Assembly (NCBI GenBank): GCA_021781255.1
Contig: JAJXXG010000092.1
Location: forward strand, 1 to 9,467
Direction of reading: 5' to 3'
DNA from: Acidobacteriota bacterium
Lineage (GTDB): Bacteria; Acidobacteriota; Terriglobia; Terriglobales; Acidobacteriaceae
DNA length: 9,467 bases
Within the stretch, counting starts at the first letter, position 1. Each line of letters opens with the position of its first letter. The notes under the pieces were generated by a model. It saw only the letters and a program-made list of their open reading frames with translations, had not been told where the DNA came from and made no database searches. This document shows positions 1 through 5,991 of the stretch, one piece after another. Both the position numbers and the translations under genes were made by a program.

Positions 1-471
1 GACACCTATGGCGGCGTGGACATTGCCGAAGTTGCCGTGGACACTGAAACTGGCCGCATCCACGTAAAGCACGTGCTGGCGGTGCACGACTGCGGCCGGC
101 CTATGAATCCGATGCAGACCATTAGCCAGATTAACGGCGGCGTGATTCAGGGAATCTCCTACACGCTGTTTGAACACCGGCTGCTGGATCCGAATTACGG
201 CCTGATGGTGAATCCGAATCTGGACAAATACAAGATTGTTGGCTCTTTCGAGATTCCGCAGATTGAGGTGCAGCTTACCGAGTCCTACATCGGGCAAAGC
301 TCAACAGATGCCTCGGGCATTGGAGAAGCGGCAGGCATCATCTCCGCCGGTGCCGCCATTGGCAACGCGGTTTATAACGCGACGGGCGTGCGCATTCGCC
401 AGCTGCCCATGACACCCGCGGTGGTGCTCGCCGCGCTCAACCAACCGCAATCAACGACGGAGGGCCTATGA
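1..471 (+). CDS. Molybdopterin-binding subunit of xanthine dehydrogenase/aldehyde oxidase-type molybdenum hydroxylase, C-terminal part
   Basis: The reading frame is open from base 1, so the gene starts upstream; about 156 C-terminal residues of a subunit usually 700-780 residues long are seen. The large subunit of molybdenum hydroxylases binds molybdopterin cytosine dinucleotide and oxidises aldehydes or N-heterocycles with water as oxygen donor. Family signatures are visible: the DCGRPMNP stretch near 88-111, followed by INGGVIQG, and the terminal GIGE motif. The Glu of GIGE (codon 325-327) aligns with the catalytic base of the family. The block after it ends in AAIGNAVYNATGVRIRQLPMTP, here rather rich in Ala/Gly in place of the usual prolines. 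The stop TGA overlaps the ATG of the FAD subunit gene (ATGA, 468-471), implying translational coupling in one operon. The substrate cannot be told from this fragment. Confidence 0.93.
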   Translation, partial: DTYGGVDIAEVAVDTETGRIHVKHVLAVHDCGRPMNPMQTISQINGGVIQGISYTLFEHRLLDPNYGLMVNPNLDKYKIVGSFEIPQIEVQLTESYIGQSSTDASGIGEAAGIISAGAAIGNAVYNATGVRIRQLPMTPAVVLAALNQPQSTTEGL

Positions 472-1469
472 ACTCCTTCACTCTTGCCGAATGCACAACC
501 GTGGATGCCGCGCTGAAGCAATTGAAAGATGGCGCGGTAGTGAAGGCCGGCGGCGTGGACCTGCTGGACCGGATGAAGAACGGCACAGACACGCCCACGC
601 GGCTGGTGAACATCCGGCACATTGAGGAACTGCGCGGCGTGCAGACCACCGATGACGGACTGCGGATTGGCGCGCTGACCACGCTGGCCGAAGTGGCGGA
701 CCACCCGACAATTCGCGCACATTACACCGTACTTTCTGATGCGGTGGGTCACGCTGCCACTCCCCATATTCGCAATATGGGCACCATCGGCGGCAACCTG
801 CTGCAGGAGCTGCAGTGCTGGTATTTCCGCTCTGCCGAGTTCCAGTGCATCCGCAAAGGAAAGGAAATTTGCTTCGCCTTCTCGGGCCTGAACCAGTTCC
901 ACGCCATCATGGACTACGATGGATGCCCGTCAGTAGCGCCCTCGTCAGGCGCGGTGGCAGTACTGGCTCTGGATGGCAGTGTGGAGCTGACCTCTGCCAA
1001 ACGTGGCAAGAGGATGGTGCATATCAGTGATCTTTATGTGCAGCCGGATGCGAATCCGCACCGCTTTAACGTGCTGGAACCGGACGAGCTGCTGGTGGCC
1101 ATTCATCTGCCCAAGCCGAAGGCAGGAACCCGCTCGGCGTACCAGAAGTATGCCGACAAGGAGAGCCACGACTGGGCGAATGCCGATGCGGGCATCGTGC
1201 TGGAAATGGACGGAAACATCTGCCGGCGCGCGGTGGTGGCCATGGGTGCGGCTTCACCCAGGGTTCGCCGCTCACAGGAAGCGGAAGCCGTGCTCGCAGG
1301 CAAGCCGATTACACCGGAGCTGGCGCGCGAAGCTGGAAAGGCCGCAATGACCGGCGCGATGCCGCTCTCAATGAATGGCTACAAGGTGCAACTCTTCCCC
1401 GTGGCCATTGCACGCACCATTCTGCTGGCCGCCGGACAGATGGGCCGCGACCCCAGCGCTGCCGGCTGA
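468..1469 (+). CDS. FAD-binding subunit of molybdenum hydroxylase, PaoB/YagS-like with four-cysteine (4Fe-4S) insert
   Basis: This 333-residue protein is the medium subunit, which passes electrons from the molybdenum and Fe-S centres to FAD. The PCMH-type FAD fold is shown by AGGVDLLD (27-34) and IRNMGTIGGNL (101-111), which contact the FAD pyrophosphate and flavin; a CO-dehydrogenase flavoprotein C-terminal domain fills roughly 220-325. Between them, four cysteines (C117 in QCWYF, C127, C135 and C153 in DGCPS) sit where E. coli PaoB, and by analogy other members of this branch, bind an extra [4Fe-4S] cluster; cluster binding here is inferred from that match. The start is well placed: GGAGG at 459-463 lies 4 nt before ATG and inside the upstream gene. 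The order molybdopterin subunit then FAD subunit differs from paoABC (Fe-S, FAD, Mo). The 2Fe-2S subunit must lie outside the window. Confidence 0.95.
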   Translation: MNSFTLAECTTVDAALKQLKDGAVVKAGGVDLLDRMKNGTDTPTRLVNIRHIEELRGVQTTDDGLRIGALTTLAEVADHPTIRAHYTVLSDAVGHAATPHIRNMGTIGGNLLQELQCWYFRSAEFQCIRKGKEICFAFSGLNQFHAIMDYDGCPSVAPSSGAVAVLALDGSVELTSAKRGKRMVHISDLYVQPDANPHRFNVLEPDELLVAIHLPKPKAGTRSAYQKYADKESHDWANADAGIVLEMDGNICRRAVVAMGAASPRVRRSQEAEAVLAGKPITPELAREAGKAAMTGAMPLSMNGYKVQLFPVAIARTILLAAGQMGRDPSAAG

Positions 1470-1527
1470 CCCGAATACGTCCCTGCAGCAGCAGCGCCGC
1501 ACCTGATGGCGCAGAAAGGAATTGCTC

Positions 1528-1755
1528 ATGAGCCTTGTCACGGAACGCACCACTCAGCCCTGCCAGTGCCTGCGCACCAAGAACCCCTACGGTACCACAC
1601 CTCAAAATGTCGACTCATGGCTTCCCGGCGTGGCCGCAAGCTCCAGCTATTGGTGCCTTCGCACCATGGGCCCGGCCGGACCGGACGAGCACTTTGTGCA
1701 CCTCTCGCAATGCAGTACGCCTGGACGGCGCTGCTATGATGCCGGGGAAGAATAG
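1528..1755 (+). CDS. Small cysteine-rich protein with duplicated CLRT motif, function unknown
   Basis: A 75-residue frame opens 58 nt after the FAD subunit gene. An AAAGGA ribosome-binding site (1515-1520) lies 7 nt before ATG; the in-frame TTG at 1522 is too close to it. About 52 of 75 codons end in G or C by hand count, in line with the neighbours. The protein has five cysteines (12, 14, 43, 62, 69): a CQC pair, then WC at 42-43, then two further cysteines near the end (CSTPGRRC). A short motif occurs twice, CLRTKNPYG (14-22) and CLRTMGPAG (43-51), 29 codons apart, so the protein seems to be an internal duplication. No signal peptide or membrane segment is seen. The cysteine pattern suggests a small zinc- or iron-sulfur-binding fold, and the position suggests an accessory of the molybdenum hydroxylase operon; both are inferences. 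I do not recognise a named family. Confidence 0.7.
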   Translation: MSLVTERTTQPCQCLRTKNPYGTTPQNVDSWLPGVAASSSYWCLRTMGPAGPDEHFVHLSQCSTPGRRCYDAGEE

Positions 1756-1857
1756 TACCGCCTGCTTATTCTTCTCAACCTGCCGCGCAAAGACGGCCCG
1801 CAAGTGATTTGCGTACGTAATTCGAATAGCCAAGCCCCTCTGCGAAAATAGAGGGAT
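1756..1857 (+). other. Intergenic region between the hydroxylase operon and the ABC-F gene
   Basis: The 102 nt between the small cysteine-rich gene and the ABC-F gene contain a short stem CGCAA/TTGCG (1799-1803/1809-1813, five-base loop) and the palindrome TACGTA (1814-1819) upstream of the RBS hairpin. Neither stem is followed by a T-run, so no intrinsic terminator is supported. No promoter with both a -35 and a -10 box at standard spacing could be picked out with confidence. Read-through from the upstream operon is therefore possible. Confidence 0.4.
1836..1855 (+). promoter_or_regulatory. Hairpin sequestering the ribosome-binding site of the ABC-F gene
   Basis: CCCTCT (1836-1841) and AGAGGG (1850-1855) are perfect reverse complements separated by GCGAAAAT; an additional G-U pair (1842/1849) could close the loop to six bases. 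The 3' arm is the only Shine-Dalgarno-like sequence before the ABC-F start at 1858 and ends just 2 nt from the ATG. In the RNA the hairpin would hide the ribosome-binding site. This resembles translational control by RBS occlusion; whether it is regulated, and by what, is not shown by the sequence. Confidence 0.5.
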
Positions 1858-3828
1858 ATGCTTTCTCTGCGACAGGCTGGCAAGCGCTTTGGACCGCGCA
1901 TTCTTTTTCTTGAAGCAGATTGGTTGATTCGCGCCAAGGAAAAGACGGCGCTGGTTGGCGCGAACGGCACAGGTAAGTCCACGCTGATGAAGATCCTGGC
2001 CGGGCTTGAGCCGCTGGACTACGGCACGCTTGAGCAGACGCGCGGCATGAGCATTGGCTATCTGCCGCAGGAGGGGCTGCGCCTGACGGGACGCACAGTG
2101 TTTCAGGAGTGCCTGAGCGTCTTCGATGAGTTGCGCGGCATGGAGCGCGAGATTGAAGAGCAGGCCGCTCGACTCTCCGATCTGGATCACGCGAGCGCTG
2201 AATATGAGTCCGCGGCCGAGCGCTACTCGATGCTGCAGGAGCGCTTTCACGCGTTGGATGGCTATGCGCTGGATGCGCAGGTGGGCGGCGTGCTCACCGG
2301 CCTCGGCTTCAGCAAAGACGACTGGCCGCGGCTGACAGACGAGTTCTCGGGCGGCTGGCAGATGCGCATTGCATTGGCCAAACTGCTGCTGGCGCGGCCC
2401 AATCTTCTGCTGCTGGACGAGCCGACAAACCATCTGGATCTGGAGACGCGCAACTGGCTTGAAGACTATTTGAAAGCTTATCCCTTCGGCTACATTCTCA
2501 TTTCTCACGACCGCTACTTCCTTGACGTGACCATTGACCGCACGGTGGAGATTTGGAACAAGCGACTCACCATTTATCAGGGCAATTTCACAAAATACCT
2601 GACCCAGAAAGAGGAGCGCCGTACGCAGCTGCTCGCTGCCTATCGCAACCAGCGGGATCAGATTGAACATCTCGAAGCGTTCATCAATCGGTTCCGCTAC
2701 CAGGCGACGAAGGCCAAGCAGGTGCAGTCGCGTATTAAAGAACTGGAGAAGATCGAGCGCATTGAGATTCCCGAGGAAGAGCCGGTGATTCACTTCAGCT
2801 TTCCACAACCGCCACCTTCTGGGCGCATGGTGGCGGAGGCGGAAGGTCTGGCGAAGAGCTACGGCGAGAAGCAGGTTTTTGCGAACGGGCGATTTTCGAT
2901 TGAGCGAGGCGATCGCGTGGCGCTGGTTGGCGTGAATGGCGCAGGAAAATCCACGCTGATCCGTTTGCTAACCGGCGCGGAGCAGCCGACAGCGGGCTCA
3001 GTGCGGTTGGGCCACAACGTGGTGAGCGAATATTTCGCGCAGGACCAGTACAAGGTGCTGAACCCGGAAGCGCGCATGCTGGACGACATCAGCCTTGCAG
3101 CGCGCAAGGTGCCGGAGAGTGAGCTGCGGTCACTGCTGGGCTGCTTTTTGTTTACCGGCGACGACGTCTTCAAGACACTGGGCGTGCTCTCCGGCGGCGA
3201 GCGCAACCGCTTTGCCCTGGCGCGAATACTTGTATCACCATCGAATTTTCTGCTACTGGATGAACCAACAAATCACCTGGACATGCGCGCGAAGGATGTA
3301 CTGCTGGACGCGCTGGCGGCCTTCAGCGGAACGGTGATTTTCGTCTCGCACGACCGCTACTTCATTGATCGGCTGGCGACACGCGTGCTCGAGGTGGAGA
3401 ACGGCTCCATCACGATGTACGACGGCAACTACGAGGATTATCTGCGCTGGAAGGCCGCGCAGGCGCTGGCCGCGAGCGAGTCCGCGCTCGAGACCGAGGC
3501 GAAGCGTGCAACCCCGGCTGAGCCCGTTCCAGTTGCGACAACTGCTGCAGCGCAAGCGGATGCGCAAAGCGGCACGAATGGCGCATCGCCGCGCGCACGG
3601 CGGCTGAATCCAATCAAGCAGAGGCAGATGGAAGAGCGCTGCGCGTTTCTTGAGGAAGAAATTCCCCGCGTGGAGGCGGCTCTGGCCAACACCGAGCAGG
3701 AGCTTGGCGTGTTTGTGTCAGCCGAGGAGACACAGCGCCTCACGGATCTGGCTGCAAACCTGCGCGAAGAGGCCGCGGCGCTCACGGCGGAGTGGGAAGA
3801 GCTGATGCTGCAGCTCGACGGCGCGTGA
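1858..3828 (+). CDS. ABC-F family ATPase (duplicated ATP-binding cassette, translation-factor type)
   Basis: The 656-residue protein has two ABC ATPase domains in one chain and no membrane segment, as in ABC-F proteins, which bind the ribosomal E site and act in translation or antibiotic protection. Domain 1: Walker A GANGTGKST (34-42), signature SGGWQ (164-168), Walker B LLLLDEPTNHLD (183-194), H-loop His217. A charged helical interdomain linker (about 235-320; RRTQLLAAYRNQRDQ and AKQVQSRIKELEKIE) is the ribosome-contacting arm. Domain 2: Walker A GVNGAGKST (358-366), signature LSGGE (444-448), Walker B FLLLDEPTNHLD (464-475), His498. Both catalytic Glu residues (188, 469) are present. A low-complexity Ala/Pro-rich stretch (about 525-575) leads to a C-terminal coiled coil (about 585-655), as in Uup/YdiF-like members. 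The start is fixed by an in-frame TAG at 1849-1851. The subfamily, and any resistance role, cannot be assigned from sequence alone. Confidence 0.95.
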   Translation: MLSLRQAGKRFGPRILFLEADWLIRAKEKTALVGANGTGKSTLMKILAGLEPLDYGTLEQTRGMSIGYLPQEGLRLTGRTVFQECLSVFDELRGMEREIEEQAARLSDLDHASAEYESAAERYSMLQERFHALDGYALDAQVGGVLTGLGFSKDDWPRLTDEFSGGWQMRIALAKLLLARPNLLLLDEPTNHLDLETRNWLEDYLKAYPFGYILISHDRYFLDVTIDRTVEIWNKRLTIYQGNFTKYLTQKEERRTQLLAAYRNQRDQIEHLEAFINRFRYQATKAKQVQSRIKELEKIERIEIPEEEPVIHFSFPQPPPSGRMVAEAEGLAKSYGEKQVFANGRFSIERGDRVALVGVNGAGKSTLIRLLTGAEQPTAGSVRLGHNVVSEYFAQDQYKVLNPEARMLDDISLAARKVPESELRSLLGCFLFTGDDVFKTLGVLSGGERNRFALARILVSPSNFLLLDEPTNHLDMRAKDVLLDALAAFSGTVIFVSHDRYFIDRLATRVLEVENGSITMYDGNYEDYLRWKAAQALAASESALETEAKRATPAEPVPVATTAAAQADAQSGTNGASPRARRLNPIKQRQMEERCAFLEEEIPRVEAALANTEQELGVFVSAEETQRLTDLAANLREEAAALTAEWEELMLQLDGA

Positions 3829-3846
3829 TTCACCATCTCCAACCCG

Positions 3847-5838
3847 TCAGGCGAGCGCGGATGCGAAGCTGCGAGTGATGGAGATGACGCTGATGTCGTC
3901 TTCCTGCCCGAACTCCTGCGCGGCGCCGGCAACCTGCTCGGCAGTGACGGATCCCTTCAACAGCTCATGGACGCGCTCGAAGCCGAAGAGCGCGCCTTGC
4001 GCGTCGGTGGCCTCCACCACACCGTCCGAGATGAGCATAAGTCGGTCACTCTCGTTTAGTTTGAAATGGGTCAGGCTGAAAGTTGCGCCTTCCGCGAGGC
4101 CCAACGGCAATGCGCCTTCCATCGCGAGGGGCTCGCCGTTCAGATAAGGCGGCAGGTGGCCCGCATTGGCAAGCGTGACTGCCCCATCCTTCTCAATCCG
4201 CAGCGCCAAACAAGTAGCCTGCGCGTCGCCGCGGCCCAGAAGCCGCCGGTTGAGCGCTTCAAGTATTGCGAGAGGATCGCGTGTGGTCTCCGCGGTGCTG
4301 CGAATCGCGCCCACCAGCAGTGCCACCAGCATGCCGGCTTTCAGCCCCTTGCCGGTCACATCACCAGCAACAATCAGAAGGCTTCCATCCGTCTTACCCG
4401 GAATGATCTGGAAGAAATCGCCGCCAACCTGCTGTGCAGGCTTGTAGACGGTCTCCACCTGCAGACCCGGCACACTGCTTACATGTTCGGGCAAGATGAC
4501 CTGCTGCACCTCCTGGGCCGCGGCGACCTCAGCCTCAAGCTGCGCCTGCTGCCGGCTGATTCGGGTGGAGCGAAGGATGATAATGATGGCAAGTGAAAGA
4601 ACAAAGAGTAGTTGAGCCAATGAATTCAAGTTCAGGATGATCGGCCCGACATTGTAGTGGTAGACAACTCCGACAGCCTGAAGTCCAACCTTTGAAAAGG
4701 CCGGTATGAGAATCAACACACTCACAGCGAATTGAACGTAATCCACAAGACTCGAGAAGATTGCCGGAATCAGCAGGATGCCTGCCTCTGGATTTCCCCG
4801 CCGCCAATGGACAACAAGCAGGATGGGAAGTACCACCCCAAGGAGGATTTGCATGGGAGCACTGGCTACGAGCACGCTTGAACCAGAGAAGTTCCTTTCC
4901 GACTGGATCACCATGGAGAAGGCCGTTCCGATGGCAGCAACGACAAAAAGGATACGAAACCACCCGATAAACCGTATCCTCAAAATGGCAAAGAGCGTGA
5001 GTACGTAGAAGAATAGCCCGAAGAGTCCAAGCGTCTCCGTCAGCAGATCCCATGCGGACGGCACGGTGTGGAAGAGTTCATACACTTGCAACGGTATGCT
5101 TGCCGCTACACAGGAAAATTGGAGAAATATCCAGAGATACTCCTTCTGCCTGCGCTGCGCCACAAAAAGCGCGAGGGCCACAATGCCCAGCCCCAGGCCG
5201 GCGAACCAACTGACCCAGTGAAGCAGGTTGTCTCCAATGACGTTGAGCCAGGCGTGTTCCCGCAGCGAGGTCTCCTGCCCGATGGTGAGGTTGGCGGCAT
5301 AGAGCCCTGGGGCCGCATTTGCCCAATCGAGTTTGGAAACATGAACCCGGACGGCGATGACGAGATGCCCGGTGGCAATCTGCTGGTCAGGAATTCGCTT
5401 TAGGAGTCTTGCGATATAGGAATGCGGTGCGAATGGATTCACCCGGCCGCACGATATCAGCGGCTGACCGTTGACATAGATCTCAAAGGCAGGCTCCAGG
5501 CTCCACTCAAGAAGAGCCAGGCCGGTCTGGCTGGGATCGACCTTCACGTGCAGGCGGTACCAGATCACGCTGGGCTCGCTGGCTCCAAAATCTTCCTTGA
5601 TCGAGGTGTTGGAGTCGAAGGGCATCCAATGCGAGTCGTCAAAACCGGGTTGGGCGTAGGCAGGGTTGTCGCCAGCATGAACGAGCCACGTTGCGCCGAG
5701 GTCCGTTGGGCCGTGCAGATGGGTGGCGTCAAAGTTCTGGGCGTGCGCAACCTGCGAGAGGAATGGGGTCGCCAGGAAAGAAACAGCGAAGGCGGTGAGC
5801 AGGCGGCGACACAGACGTGGGAGGATGGGGCAAGCCAT
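3847..5838 (-). CDS. Membrane-bound PP2C/SpoIIE-type serine phosphatase with 7TM sensor region
   Basis: With the preferred start at 5838 the protein has 663 residues. A signal peptide (Arg-rich start, hydrophobic core, AHA|QN site near 33) is followed by a periplasmic domain (about 40-200) with the GFDDSHW and YRLHVKV features of galactose-binding-like jelly rolls. Seven hydrophobic helices follow (about 206-227, 236-256, 266-287, 290-312, 331-354, 363-390, 406-433), a layout like 7TMR-DISM sensors. A coiled linker (about 435-461, AAAQEVQQVILPE) leads to a cytoplasmic RsbU-like PP2C domain (468-657). Its metal-binding acidic residues are kept: GGDF D474, GDVTGKG D493, SDG D605, EDD D647/D648. 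Such enzymes usually dephosphorylate STAS anti-anti-sigma proteins, but no partner gene is adjacent. Alternative in-frame starts at 5880 (ATG) or 5883 (GTG) would add an atypical, AT-rich 14-15 codons including AGA and TGT, and would lengthen the signal peptide's n-region. Confidence 0.93.
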   Translation of the reverse strand: MACPILPRLCRRLLTAFAVSFLATPFLSQVAHAQNFDATHLHGPTDLGATWLVHAGDNPAYAQPGFDDSHWMPFDSNTSIKEDFGASEPSVIWYRLHVKVDPSQTGLALLEWSLEPAFEIYVNGQPLISCGRVNPFAPHSYIARLLKRIPDQQIATGHLVIAVRVHVSKLDWANAAPGLYAANLTIGQETSLREHAWLNVIGDNLLHWVSWFAGLGLGIVALALFVAQRRQKEYLWIFLQFSCVAASIPLQVYELFHTVPSAWDLLTETLGLFGLFFYVLTLFAILRIRFIGWFRILFVVAAIGTAFSMVIQSERNFSGSSVLVASAPMQILLGVVLPILLVVHWRRGNPEAGILLIPAIFSSLVDYVQFAVSVLILIPAFSKVGLQAVGVVYHYNVGPIILNLNSLAQLLFVLSLAIIIILRSTRISRQQAQLEAEVAAAQEVQQVILPEHVSSVPGLQVETVYKPAQQVGGDFFQIIPGKTDGSLLIVAGDVTGKGLKAGMLVALLVGAIRSTAETTRDPLAILEALNRRLLGRGDAQATCLALRIEKDGAVTLANAGHLPPYLNGEPLAMEGALPLGLAEGATFSLTHFKLNESDRLMLISDGVVEATDAQGALFGFERVHELLKGSVTAEQVAGAAQEFGQEDDISVISITRSFASALA

Positions 5839-5991
5839 AGAAAAACAAAAACCTCTGACCGACGGCAACCAACATACCATCACAATTGAACCTGTACCTA
5901 GCGGAAAGTGACCTCTTCACCTTGAATGGCAATGCGAGACGTCAACTCCTGATACATCCATCACATCCGCTCGTGCATAATCAAAGGAACG
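5839..5991. other. Divergent intergenic region between phosphatase and ppc
   Basis: The 153 nt between the two divergent starts must hold both promoters. It is less GC-rich than the genes. An imperfect inverted repeat, AAAGTGA (5905-5911) and TCACCTT (5917-5923), with five bases between and one mismatch, could be an operator. CATAAT (5976-5981) resembles a -10 box but lies too near the ppc ribosome-binding site (AAAGGA, 5983-5988) to serve a normal leader, and no matching -35 is seen. GACGTC (5938-5943) is a short palindrome. No RNA gene is apparent. Confidence 0.35.
5871..5876 (-). promoter_or_regulatory. Possible extended -10 element for the phosphatase gene
   Basis: On the minus strand TGG precedes TATGTT (5876-5871), resembling an extended -10 (TGN plus TATAAT with two mismatches). 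No good -35 hexamer is seen at 16-18 nt. Transcription would begin near 5864, inside the stretch that the longer gene start would translate, which would support the 5838 start. The match is weak and could be chance. Confidence 0.18.

Noticed and set aside
164..471. The Ala/Gly-rich ending of the molybdopterin subunit as a sign of an inactive enzyme
   Set aside because: The catalytic Glu of GIGE and the rest of the C-terminal motif are intact; replacement of nearby prolines is ordinary variation in this family.
1535..1807. An alternative 90-codon plus-strand frame overlapping the small cysteine-rich gene
   Set aside because: It has no ribosome-binding site at proper distance, and its product is Ala/Pro/Ser-rich without structure. 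The 1528 frame has the spacing, the codon bias and the internal repeat.
1782..1813. Possible intrinsic terminator after the hydroxylase operon (stems GCCG/CGGC and CGCAA/TTGCG)
   Set aside because: The stems have only four and five base pairs and neither is followed by a run of T.
1615..2808. A 397-codon open frame on the minus strand, antisense to the start of the ABC-F gene
   Set aside because: It overlaps a gene with unmistakable Walker and signature motifs. The translation is low in recognisable motifs and looks like the reverse of GC-rich codons. Long antisense frames are expected in such DNA.
4066..4596. A 176-codon plus-strand frame opposite the phosphatase
   Set aside because: It is antisense to the conserved PP2C domain and linker, so a shadow frame.
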